64,000 nucleotides of DNA. Source: Sporosarcina sp. ACRSL (lineage in GTDB: Bacteria > Bacillota > Bacilli > Bacillales_A > Planococcaceae). The notes beneath the pieces are model-generated. The model had not been told where the DNA came from. It searched no databases and was given only the letters and a program-made list of their open reading frames with translations. Where the stretch lies: positions 62,001 to 126,000 of the forward strand of contig NZ_JAKRNT010000008.1 of assembly GCF_022346605.1 (NCBI RefSeq), given 5' to 3'. Position numbers and translations under genes: made by a program. This document shows positions 8,487 through 16,892 of the stretch, piece by piece; the stretch's first letter is position 1; each line of letters opens with the position of its first letter.

Positions 8487-9695
8487 TTGATTCCAAAATT
8501 TGATGAATATAAAGAGCGATTTAGCGTAAAAAGTGATGATGAAATAAAACCGGGGCTCGAAAGTATTCGTCGTGCACTTCAAAAAGTCGGAAACCCGGAA
8601 AAGGACTTGCGTGTTATCCATGTTGCAGGAACGAATGGCAAAGGCTCGACCATCGCCTTCATGGAATCCATTTTACAAGAGCATGGATTTTCGACTGGTG
8701 TCTTTTCTTCTCCGGCATTGGTCGATGTGCACGACCAAATCCGCATGAACAGTATGCCAATTAGCCCAATAGAGATGGACAAGACGTTTGTGGAAATGAA
8801 AGAGGCGGGTCTTAGCGGCATGTTAACTGATTTTGAATTGTTGACCGTCGCAGCGTTCCTCACATTCAAACGGCTTGCGCCTGATTATGTACTGCTTGAA
8901 TGCGGCATGGGCGGAAAATTGGACAGTACGAATGTCGTTGAACCGCTTGTGTCTATCATTACGTCGATCGCTTTGGATCATGTTGGTTTTCTAGGCGGGA
9001 CAATTGAAGAAATTGCAATGCACAAGGCGGGGATTATCAAAGAAGGGAAACCGGTAGTCGTCGGTTCGTTGCCGAACGAAGCAATGCAAGTCATCCGAAC
9101 TAAAGCTATTACATCAAACAGTAAGTTCGTCATGTACGGGGAAGATTTTTCGGTCATTCAAGATGAGTTCATTGGAGGGTCGATAAAAATTCAATTGACA
9201 AAACGCAGGCTGAAAGGCCCCCACCAAGCTATAAATGCAGCAGTGGCAATTGAGGCGTTACGTCAAGCTGGTGTGTCAATGAAATCAGAAAGGATCACAA
9301 AGGGCGTTGCGACTGCATCCTTGCCTTATCGATTCCAGGAAATCGCAGAAGGTGTCTTTATCGACGGGGCGCATAATCCTGCCGCTGCGAAGATGCTTAC
9401 GGAAACGATCAAATCGGAATTTCCAGGGGAAAAAGTCGATTTTGTCATTGGTATGTTGAAAACAAAAGATTTAAAGAAAACGATAGATGAACTAATACCG
9501 GTTGCTAACTCTTTCACTTTCATCACTTTTCCACATCCACAAGCTGCCAGTGCTGAAGTTTTAATGGGAAGTTGTCAGTATAATAGAAAAAGGATGACAA
9601 AACTTGGGGATGATACTATAATACTAAGAAAGGGAAATGATAGAAAGAGAATAGTCGCAGGTTCACTTTATTTACTAAGCAGTCTTTTGAACTAA
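8487..9695 (+). CDS. folC: Folylpolyglutamate synthase / dihydrofolate synthase
   Basis: FolC adds glutamate to dihydropteroate and folates. The P-loop GTNGKGSTIAF lies near residues 49-59, followed by GVFSSPALVDVHDQIRMN. CGMGGKLDSTNVV and SLPYRFQEIAEGVFIDGAHNP are the usual later motifs. Its 402 residues are slightly short for the family. The start is TTG at 8487 with AAGGGG eight bases ahead. In B. subtilis folC follows valS and precedes comC, as here apart from the inserted genes. Confidence 0.95.
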   Translation: MIPKFDEYKERFSVKSDDEIKPGLESIRRALQKVGNPEKDLRVIHVAGTNGKGSTIAFMESILQEHGFSTGVFSSPALVDVHDQIRMNSMPISPIEMDKTFVEMKEAGLSGMLTDFELLTVAAFLTFKRLAPDYVLLECGMGGKLDSTNVVEPLVSIITSIALDHVGFLGGTIEEIAMHKAGIIKEGKPVVVGSLPNEAMQVIRTKAITSNSKFVMYGEDFSVIQDEFIGGSIKIQLTKRRLKGPHQAINAAVAIEALRQAGVSMKSERITKGVATASLPYRFQEIAEGVFIDGAHNPAAAKMLTETIKSEFPGEKVDFVIGMLKTKDLKKTIDELIPVANSFTFITFPHPQAASAEVLMGSCQYNRKRMTKLGDDTIILRKGNDRKRIVAGSLYLLSSLLN

Positions 9696-9779
9696 TATTC
9701 TTACAAAACATGCGCTTTCTTTTTAGACGGCACTTTATCATTTCACTATTTTTATTTATTTGTAAGGGGTGCATGAGGG

Positions 9780-11483
9780 GTGTCTGAAAAAAAGAGGTCT
9801 ACAATCATTCTTTTCATTATTTGGTTACTCATCGTACCACCCGGAATTATTTATTTCCTTATTACCCAAATGCCTGAAAACGTAAATATTATGTATGTGG
9901 CGCTCTTCATTTTGTTTAGTGTGCTGACGGCACTATACCCAATCATGTACAATGGAAAACCAGTTACGTTAGTTATGTGGGCTGCATTGCCCGCTTTTCT
10001 TATGTATGGAATTGCAGTCGAAATAATCGTAATGCAATTATCAATCGTCGCAACTCTATATGCTACAAAAAGTAACCTTGGAACGTTTGAACGATTTCTT
10101 ATAAATTCCATTATGGTATTTATTTTATCAATTGTAGCAGCAGGTGGTTTTTTCGTCGTTGGAGGCCAAATCGGGTCATTGGACTTTTGGCCACTCCTAA
10201 TAGGCGTTGCAATCTATCGGATCTTCCATACAACCGCGAATTTCGGCTTTTTGACTGCCTACTTAAAGGCCAAAGGAGTGAAAAGTCCTTTTACATCAAA
10301 GGACATCGGTTTTGAGTATGCCACACTAATTCTCATTTTACCTTTGGCGCTGACCTTCTATTTCTTACTGAATATGGTCGGAATCGCTTCTTTTTTACTT
10401 CTAGGATTTCCTTTTTTTATGACAATCACGATTATTCGCCTATATGGTCGTTCTGAAAAGATTAATGATTATATTAAAAGGGCAGGGAAAATCGGAAGTG
10501 AACTTTCCGTCATGACGGATGAGGAGACTGTTTCAACCCAGTTCATTACGAAAACGAGTGAACTATTCAAGGCGGATTATGTATTTCTTTTCACGAATCA
10601 TGATCAATGGCTAGAATTGGATAAATGGTATGAAAAGAAGCAGTTTGTTGAAAAACCGTATAGAGCGATTCAAATAGGAGAAGGAATTGCAGGGATGGTT
10701 TTAGAGAAAAATGAACCGATCATCTATTCGAAAAGAAAAGATTGGCAACGATATGCGACAAATTCAGCTCCTGAAGATTTGGAAAGCATACTATGTATCC
10801 CGTTATCCCGCAACAATAAAACGAATGGAATTCTTCTGCTCGGTTCTACTCGGAAGTCTGCTTTCGGGGATTATCAACTGGAAATCTTTGACCTGCTCGG
10901 ATCTTATTATATCGTTGCTCTTGAAAAGGCGCGATATGTACATGAAGCATTGCAGCGAAGTGAAAGATGCGCATTAACGAAGCTATATAATTATCGTTAT
11001 TTGGAAGAAAAAATACATTTTGAAATGAATCGCATGCAAATGGGAGATATCGACAACTTATCTCTCATCATGCTTGACATCGACCATTTCAAAAAAGTGA
11101 ATGATACGTACGGGCATCAGAGTGGAAATGACGTTTTGTACGGGCTTGGAAGAATATTGGAAAAGGCATTGCCGGATTATGGAACGCTTGGGCGGTACGG
11201 CGGGGAAGAATTTGTTTTTCTACTTCCGGACTTTTCCAAAGAAGAAGCAATCGACTTTGCTGAACAAATTCGATTGATGGTTCGAGAGCATGCATTTACA
11301 ATTATTCCGGATTTAGGGGAAGACAAGTACCCGGTAAAAGTGTTCATCACGTTGAGTGTTGGTGTTGCGAACGCTCCGACGGATACAGATGAAGCAATGA
11401 ATTTATTGCGAAATGCGGATCGTGCCTTGTATATCGGAGCAAAGCAAGCTGGAAGAGATCGGGTGGCCGAATATGTAAGATGA
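9780..11483 (+). CDS. Membrane diguanylate cyclase, GAF-GGDEF, first of two
   Basis: The 567-residue protein has about six N-terminal membrane helices (residues ~8-220), then a GAF-like sensor domain (~240-395) and a C-terminal GGDEF domain (~400-565). The catalytic site reads RYGGEEFVFLLPD, and MLDIDHFKKVNDTYGHQSGND carries the metal- and substrate-binding residues, so c-di-GMP synthesis is expected. The inhibitory RxxD motif is not at its usual place before GGEEF. The start is GTG 9780 with AAGGGG at 9764-9769. It is followed after 19 bases by a paralogue of the same architecture, and both precede the pilus operon. Confidence 0.9.
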   Translation: MSEKKRSTIILFIIWLLIVPPGIIYFLITQMPENVNIMYVALFILFSVLTALYPIMYNGKPVTLVMWAALPAFLMYGIAVEIIVMQLSIVATLYATKSNLGTFERFLINSIMVFILSIVAAGGFFVVGGQIGSLDFWPLLIGVAIYRIFHTTANFGFLTAYLKAKGVKSPFTSKDIGFEYATLILILPLALTFYFLLNMVGIASFLLLGFPFFMTITIIRLYGRSEKINDYIKRAGKIGSELSVMTDEETVSTQFITKTSELFKADYVFLFTNHDQWLELDKWYEKKQFVEKPYRAIQIGEGIAGMVLEKNEPIIYSKRKDWQRYATNSAPEDLESILCIPLSRNNKTNGILLLGSTRKSAFGDYQLEIFDLLGSYYIVALEKARYVHEALQRSERCALTKLYNYRYLEEKIHFEMNRMQMGDIDNLSLIMLDIDHFKKVNDTYGHQSGNDVLYGLGRILEKALPDYGTLGRYGGEEFVFLLPDFSKEEAIDFAEQIRLMVREHAFTIIPDLGEDKYPVKVFITLSVGVANAPTDTDEAMNLLRNADRALYIGAKQAGRDRVAEYVR

Positions 11484-11502
11484 CAAAGGAGGAGGGTATA
11501 AA

Positions 11503-13227
11503 ATGAAAATAACTGCACAACAGCAAAGAAGCATTTTTATCCTATGGCTTCTTGTCGTTCCTTTGATGTTTTACATAGCCCTCAATTATTTTCCTGCGGA
11601 ATCATACGATTATGTAAATATGGCCATCTATTTGGCGATTCTCATAGCGACATTAAAGACTTCAATCCCATTGGATAGGGTTAGTCTTACATTGGAAAGA
11701 TGGGTCATTTTCTCGCTCTTCTTCCAATACGGTGTCGTAGCGGAAATGATTTTCATGCAAATTGCGAGCTTCGTACTTCTCTTCATCATGAAGTCACCAA
11801 CGCCAAAAGCTTTCCGATTTGCATTCAACTCAATCAATTTTGCTGTTGTTTCGATTATAAGCGGTGCCATCTTTTATATATTTGGCGGTCCGCTTTCCGA
11901 AATGTCTTTAAGTTCATTTTTGCTTGCAGGCTTCCTTTATGCGTCTGCGTATTCATTGATCAATAGCTCTCTAATTTATCTATTTTTCAAGTGGTTGAAG
12001 ACAGACACATCTGGTATGAAAAAGGTAATCGTGTGGGATTATGTTTCGTCCATTCTCCTTTTACCGTTTGCGATTACATTTTGTCTCCTCATGCAGCAAT
12101 TCGGAAGCAAAGCATTTTTATTGATAGGTGTACCATTCCTACTCGTTTTACTCGTTGCGAGCAACTATATGAATTCAAATAAAATGAGTCAATTATTGGC
12201 TTCATCGACAGTTATTGGCCATCAGCTTGCTGATAACCTATTGGTGGAAAACGTCCATCTCACATTTATCGATAAGATCAAAGGAGTCATTCCGTATGAC
12301 AGCGCCTACATTGTCGATTTGAGAATGGGTGAAAATCTCGTTTTACTCTCCTTTAAAGAAGGCGAATTTCGGAGCGGCGTAGCTAACCGATTTTCATTAC
12401 CACCAAAGAGGTCTGAGTCGGATGGATTGGAAGTAAATTCGACTAGATTATTTTTGAATCGAAAAAGTATAGACGCATTGAAGGCATACACATTTGATCC
12501 TTCCGTAGAAAGTGTAATGACGGCACCTATTAAAAGAAATGAAAAAACGGAAGGATTCCTAATTCTTACTTCACATCAGCGATATGCATTTGACGATGTG
12601 CATGTAAAGATAGTCGATTTGTTGACCGGCTATTTTGCAACAGCAGTTGAAAAGGCGAGATATTATGAGAAGACGGTAGAGAAAAGCGTAACATGCGGAT
12701 TGACTGGCCTTTATAATTACCGCTACTTGGAATCCAAATTGGATGAAGAGATGATCCGTTATCATACAGGGGAAATTTCCACATTGTCTGCAATCATGCT
12801 GGATATCGATCACTTCAAATCTATCAACGATACATACGGACATCAAAGCGGGAACGACTTGCTCCGAGCTTATGCAGATCTGTTAAGAAGTTTCCGTGTG
12901 GAAGATATGACGCTCGCGAGATACGGTGGCGAAGAATTCGTCATGCTCTTGCCGAATTGCGAGAAAGAGGATGCGATTGAGATTGCGGAAATGATCCGAA
13001 AAGAAGTGGAGCAAACTAAGTTCAAAATCATCCCAGATCTATCCGAAGACCGTGAACCGATCATTATAGATATAACGATAAGCGTTGGTGTCGCAACCAT
13101 GCCGATCGACGCAAAAGACGGTAAGGAACTGCTCCGGAACGCAGACCGCGCCCTTTATATCGGCGGCAAGCAAGCGGGACGCAACAAGGTTGGGATTTAT
13201 GAAGAAGACGATAAAGTTACAATTTAG
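11503..13227 (+). CDS. Membrane diguanylate cyclase, GAF-GGDEF, second of two
   Basis: This 574-residue paralogue of the preceding protein has the same layout: N-terminal membrane helices to about residue 225, a divergent GAF-like domain, and GGDEF at the C-terminus (RYGGEEFVMLLPN, MLDIDHFKSINDTYGHQSGND). The two C-terminal domains are strongly alike, while the membrane and GAF parts are more diverged, which suggests an old tandem duplication with different inputs. An RVED lies one residue off the canonical I-site spacing. AGGAGGAGGG precedes the ATG at 11503. A terminator follows, so the pair forms its own unit upstream of the pilus genes. Confidence 0.9.
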   Translation: MKITAQQQRSIFILWLLVVPLMFYIALNYFPAESYDYVNMAIYLAILIATLKTSIPLDRVSLTLERWVIFSLFFQYGVVAEMIFMQIASFVLLFIMKSPTPKAFRFAFNSINFAVVSIISGAIFYIFGGPLSEMSLSSFLLAGFLYASAYSLINSSLIYLFFKWLKTDTSGMKKVIVWDYVSSILLLPFAITFCLLMQQFGSKAFLLIGVPFLLVLLVASNYMNSNKMSQLLASSTVIGHQLADNLLVENVHLTFIDKIKGVIPYDSAYIVDLRMGENLVLLSFKEGEFRSGVANRFSLPPKRSESDGLEVNSTRLFLNRKSIDALKAYTFDPSVESVMTAPIKRNEKTEGFLILTSHQRYAFDDVHVKIVDLLTGYFATAVEKARYYEKTVEKSVTCGLTGLYNYRYLESKLDEEMIRYHTGEISTLSAIMLDIDHFKSINDTYGHQSGNDLLRAYADLLRSFRVEDMTLARYGGEEFVMLLPNCEKEDAIEIAEMIRKEVEQTKFKIIPDLSEDREPIIIDITISVGVATMPIDAKDGKELLRNADRALYIGGKQAGRNKVGIYEEDDKVTI

Positions 13228-13233
13228 TGAATG

Positions 13234-13260
13234 AAAGACCGATGCAAATCGGTCTTTTTT
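13234..13260 (+). terminator. Terminator after the diguanylate cyclase pair
   Basis: AAGACCGAT/ATCGGTCTT with a GCAA loop is followed by six T residues. It separates the cyclase genes from the pilus operon. Confidence 0.92.
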
Positions 13261-13271
13261 CTATGATTTAA

Positions 13272-13331
13272 CTACTACTTTGTTGGACTAGTTGATTAGT
13301 TGTATTGTATTTTGTATGCTTGAAGTAGTAG
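13272..13331. repeat. Nine-base inverted repeat flanking the pilus operon promoter
   Basis: CTACTACTT at 13272-13280 and its exact reverse complement AAGTAGTAG at 13323-13331 bracket 42 bases that contain the best promoter match upstream of the pilus operon. It could be an operator, a leader hairpin or chance. Confidence 0.5.
13292..13320 (+). promoter_or_regulatory. Candidate promoter of the type IV pilus operon
   Basis: TTGATT at 13292-13297 and TATGCT at 13315-13320 are 17 bases apart, each matching four of six consensus bases. It lies 39 bases before the first pilin start and between the arms of the inverted repeat. Confidence 0.5.
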
Positions 13332-13358
13332 ATAAATAGAATGGGAGGCGATGTCTTG

Positions 13359-13784
13359 ATGAGAAGCCAAAAGCTAAATGAAAGAGGGATGACCCTCGTC
13401 GAAATCCTAGCAGCTCTCGTCATTTTAGGCATCGTCTTCGTTGGATTCATGACAGTTTTCCCACAGATGACGAATTTTAATGAGAAGACTGAGTCCAAGC
13501 TGAGTGCAATGAACGAGGTAAGGGTGCTTCTGGATAACTATAGAAACTCCTCATATTCTTTAAATGATTTCACTTCGGAAAATGGTTATATCGAAAAAAA
13601 TGAGGCCTGGATCCGAACTGAAAAAAGTGAACTTGGAGAAGTTAAGTATAGAGTTGAAAAACAAGCCGCTTTGCCAGCGGGAGATTCTGAAGGTGAGTTG
13701 AGTTTGCATGAAATCAATATATCTATTCAAAAGGATAGCAAAGTTATCAGCGAGACTTTTGGCTATATCGAAGTCGGCAAATGA
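13359..13784 (+). CDS. Minor type IV pilin-like protein 1
   Basis: The 141-residue protein has a prepilin signature: a short basic leader ending in NERG, then MTLVEILAALVILGI with glutamate at mature position 5, which prepilin peptidase cleaves and methylates. The rest is a small soluble domain. GGGAGG at 13343-13348 sets the start at ATG 13359 (or TTG 13356); the in-frame ATG at 13341 would lie ahead of that site. It is the first gene of the pilus operon and resembles PilV/GspI-type minor pilins by position. Local base composition is A+T-richer than the housekeeping neighbours. Confidence 0.85.
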   Translation: MRSQKLNERGMTLVEILAALVILGIVFVGFMTVFPQMTNFNEKTESKLSAMNEVRVLLDNYRNSSYSLNDFTSENGYIEKNEAWIRTEKSELGEVKYRVEKQAALPAGDSEGELSLHEINISIQKDSKVISETFGYIEVGK

Positions 13785-14250
13785 AAAGCTTGACAAGAGA
13801 ACGTCAAGGCAAACAGGGATGACACTTGTAGAGGTACTGGCCGTACTTCTATTAACTGCGCTTGTCATTACGTTAATTTGGACAACAGTGCTTACAAGTA
13901 TGAAATATAATATAACGGAAACAAAAAAGTTGAAAATGCAACAGGAGGCTAATTATATAATTACTGATCTTCAGCAAATTCACCGAAAATGCGATACATA
14001 TAGGTTGGAAGAGAGAGACGGGAAAATTTGGCTGACGGATTGTACAGGAGTTGTCGCTCAATCAGATAAGAAAATCGGTTCGGAAAATGAATTCAAAATT
14101 AGTGGGTTACCAACGGAACAGGAAATTAAAGCGAAAACAACGGATTCATCTATGAATGTTAACCTAGTAGTTTCTGATCCGGTTAAAGATAAACTAGAAG
14201 TAAGTGTCTCGACAGTTATCTCTAGATATAAAGTGGAGAAGGAGGAGTAA
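13759..14250 (+). CDS. Minor type IV pilin-like protein 2, start region irregular
   Basis: The mature part begins G|MTLVEVLAVLLLTALVITL, a clear class III signal pilin helix, followed by a ~140-residue domain like PilW/GspJ minor pilins. The frame has no ATG with a ribosome site ahead of it. TTG 13759 is the closest in-frame start that keeps a basic leader (KLDKRTSRQTG). The best-looking start, ATG 13781, overlaps the previous stop as ATGA and reads MKSLTRERQGKQG, an ideal leader. It runs into TGA (13820-13822) one base out of frame with the pilin. Either one G is missing from GGG at 13816-13818, or translation re-initiates at ATG 13819, or TTG is used. Confidence 0.75.
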   Translation: MAISKSANEKLDKRTSRQTGMTLVEVLAVLLLTALVITLIWTTVLTSMKYNITETKKLKMQQEANYIITDLQQIHRKCDTYRLEERDGKIWLTDCTGVVAQSDKKIGSENEFKISGLPTEQEIKAKTTDSSMNVNLVVSDPVKDKLEVSVSTVISRYKVEKEE

Positions 14251-14253
14251 TAA

Positions 14254-15471
14254 ATGCGAAAAAGTCATAACGAGCAGGGCTACGCATTATTAATAGTCCT
14301 CTTTTTAGTCGTCTTTATAATGGCTGTTTCAGCTGTCTTTATAAGAGGCTCAATTGGAAATGCAAAGCAAGAAATCAAAGTGGATGAAAGCCATCTTACA
14401 GTAATGGCTGCTGAAGCGGGTGTAGACTATTATAAGACTTACGTTTCAAATTTATACTTTTCAATTATACCTGACTTGGAAACATTTATTCAAAATGATA
14501 TTAAAAAACAACTTGATGATCCCGAAAATAAAGCTAAGGTCATTGATTATAATTTAACTAGAAAAAATACCACTAGCGAATTGGAAAGGATATTTAAAGA
14601 GGAAGAGAAAATTCTTGAATTAACCTTAGAAAAGAATATTGCACTATATAATTTTGAAGTAATGACTACTTCTGTGAAAGGGTATCCTGAAAGGCATACA
14701 GTGATCGTAGAAGGGGTATCATTAGGCATGAAAAATGGAAATAAGAAAAAGATTTCATTTCAACAATCATTTATTATACCAGATCTTAGTGGATCATCGG
14801 ATTCAATTGTGGATGAGATGGCATCATCTCCAAATATGAATAATCTTTATCCAGACAATGTGGAGGCTTCTAGTTGTGGAAGCAATAAGAAGTTATTAAA
14901 TATTACGTGTAAAGGTGCTAAAAATGGCGGGTATGATAGTGTGGAAAATTCAACCATTTATTTTCCGGGTGGATTTGATGGCCCTAATGGAAATTTAGAA
15001 GTGAATTACTCTAAATTATATAGCAATGATGATTTTGAAGTTCATGTATTTAATAACCTAAATGGTTCGGATCTAAATATAAATGGCAGTTTTGAGGTAA
15101 AGCAAAATATGAATAATATTTATAATTCTTCGATTAAAGTTAACGGGGCATTGGACATAAATAGTAACGTTCAGAATATGACTAATTCAATGATGATAAT
15201 TAGAGGAGCAGCCCATATTGGGGGACACTTAAATATTAAAAATTCGCTAGTTTGCGTCAGTGGATCATCTAATGTAGAAGGACATTTAACTGTTGGAAGG
15301 GGGAGTAAACTTATTTATTTGGACAACTTCGTGGTTGGTGGGAAAAAGAAAGTGTTTGGAGAGATGATCCAAGTAAACAATGAAAATGAATTTTGGGAAC
15401 AATGTAAATTAGGGAATAGTAATTCTGCTGTATGGTCGAATCCTATCATAGAAGATGTAAACTATGAATAA
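14254..15471 (+). CDS. Large prepilin-like surface protein with beta-repeat C-terminus
   Basis: The 405-residue protein begins with a short hydrophilic leader NEQG followed by YALLIVLFLVVFIMAVSAVF, a prepilin-like helix without the usual Glu5, similar in plan to PilX/GspK. Residues ~45-180 look helical and charged. From about residue 230 onward there are repeated short strands (for example LNINGSFEV, IKVNGALDI, HIGGHLNIKNS) like a beta-solenoid or bactofilin-type fold. Two cysteines near 207 and 217 could form a disulfide. AAGGAGGAG precedes the ATG, three bases after the previous stop. The gene is markedly A+T-rich. A role as pilus-tip component is inferred from GspK/PilX analogues. Confidence 0.75.
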   Translation: MRKSHNEQGYALLIVLFLVVFIMAVSAVFIRGSIGNAKQEIKVDESHLTVMAAEAGVDYYKTYVSNLYFSIIPDLETFIQNDIKKQLDDPENKAKVIDYNLTRKNTTSELERIFKEEEKILELTLEKNIALYNFEVMTTSVKGYPERHTVIVEGVSLGMKNGNKKKISFQQSFIIPDLSGSSDSIVDEMASSPNMNNLYPDNVEASSCGSNKKLLNITCKGAKNGGYDSVENSTIYFPGGFDGPNGNLEVNYSKLYSNDDFEVHVFNNLNGSDLNINGSFEVKQNMNNIYNSSIKVNGALDINSNVQNMTNSMMIIRGAAHIGGHLNIKNSLVCVSGSSNVEGHLTVGRGSKLIYLDNFVVGGKKKVFGEMIQVNNENEFWEQCKLGNSNSAVWSNPIIEDVNYE

Positions 15472-15533
15472 TTCGATGTTTGTTTCAAAGAAAAAAGATG
15501 TAATAGATAAGTTAATGGAAGAAGGTGCTCAAA

Positions 15534-16862
15534 GTGAATAGAAAGATAGTTTCTATAAGTTTATCCTCCATACTTCTATTGTTTTTATTTACAGGTGTCG
15601 CTTTAGCATCAGACTTCCGCTTTGGTAAGCATTACACTGATCACACATACGTCGGACCATTCAACATTTCCAATCATAAAACCAACCAAGCAAAATCAAA
15701 ATTAGCTTCTGACTTTTCCGAGTTGCAGACTAAATTAGAAGTGAACCTAATCTACCAAGACACCCAATTTTCACTACCACCCGAAACAATCAAATTCGAT
15801 ATTGACATGACGCTTGCGAACGCAAGTTCAGGTGAGGACAATCCGATCATTGCGACTGTATCCCGTGATGGATTAAGAACCGTACTTAGCCAGCAACTTC
15901 CACAGATTCGTTTCACGGAGGGGGCGGTTGATTCGGTTGCTGCAGGAATTGAAGAAGAACTGCAAACAGGCATCATGCCTAGAAATGTTCATATTACCGA
16001 CTATATAGAAAACGAGATTCCATTTGAAGTAGTAGCATCATCCGAAAATAGCATTGACACCATATCTCCGTCTTTATCGAAAGCGATCCAAACTCTTGAC
16101 GATGTGGCCATTGAGCCTTACGAATCGTTTTCTATGCTAGAGTTGCTGACAAATTCTGAAGTTGGACCGCTTACTGACGAGGAAATGACGTTTCTATCAT
16201 CTATTCTTTATACTGCAATTTTACAAACTAATTTTCAAATCGCCGAACGAAACATTAGCACAACCATATCTCCATTTATTCAACCCGGATTTGAAGCTTC
16301 AATGAATCAGACATTAGGGCTTGACTTCAAATTCACGAATCCGAACAAGACGGATTTCACCATTCGATCCGCATGGTCCGCGGGAGCTATTCATCTATCT
16401 ATTGAAGGTCGACCGTTTTATTATTCATACGAACCTAGCACTACCAATATAGAAACATATAAACCGAGAACTATGCGACAATATAGCGCCTTCATCGATG
16501 ATGGACAAGTCGTTGTTTCCCAAGAAGGCAAAGAAGGAATCGAAGCGATTGTCCAACGTACGCGATCCGTCGATGGACAAGTTGTGGATACTGAACAGAT
16601 TTCCGAAGACTTTTACGCACCTATTCATCGGATTGAAGTTCATCCATTAGTAAAAGGGAATGCGTCTCAAACGACCGATGCTGAAAACGTGGAAACAGGG
16701 CTTCCTCAAAGTGGAGGGTCTCAAACAGCTACAGGCTATGAATCATCTAATGCGGACGAAATTGATGCAGACGGATCAAATGCTATCAATGGATACAACA
16801 ATCAAGAGTCAACTGAAGAAATTATTTACGATAAGAGCGGCCTTCCGATATCAGGAAAATGA
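15534..16862 (+). CDS. Secreted VanW-like protein with G5-type domain
   Basis: The protein (442 residues) has a cleavable signal peptide (MNRKIVSISL... ending in VALAS). The middle (YESFSMLELL... through YSYEP) resembles the VanW/YoaR family, whose members are extracellular and of uncertain function. Next comes a G5-like segment (about residues 315-375, containing RTRSVDGQVV). The C-terminus (SGGSQTATGYESSN...) is low-complexity, Ser/Asn/Asp-rich. GTG 15534 is preferred over GTG 15525 because GAAGAAGG lies eight bases ahead of it. It sits inside the pilus operon between minor pilins and pilB, so a role in pilus passage or anchoring at the cell wall is plausible but unproven. Confidence 0.75.
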   Translation: MNRKIVSISLSSILLLFLFTGVALASDFRFGKHYTDHTYVGPFNISNHKTNQAKSKLASDFSELQTKLEVNLIYQDTQFSLPPETIKFDIDMTLANASSGEDNPIIATVSRDGLRTVLSQQLPQIRFTEGAVDSVAAGIEEELQTGIMPRNVHITDYIENEIPFEVVASSENSIDTISPSLSKAIQTLDDVAIEPYESFSMLELLTNSEVGPLTDEEMTFLSSILYTAILQTNFQIAERNISTTISPFIQPGFEASMNQTLGLDFKFTNPNKTDFTIRSAWSAGAIHLSIEGRPFYYSYEPSTTNIETYKPRTMRQYSAFIDDGQVVVSQEGKEGIEAIVQRTRSVDGQVVDTEQISEDFYAPIHRIEVHPLVKGNASQTTDAENVETGLPQSGGSQTATGYESSNADEIDADGSNAINGYNNQESTEEIIYDKSGLPISGK

Positions 16863-16892
16863 GTGACGTCAAGAAGTGAAAGAGGGATGCAT

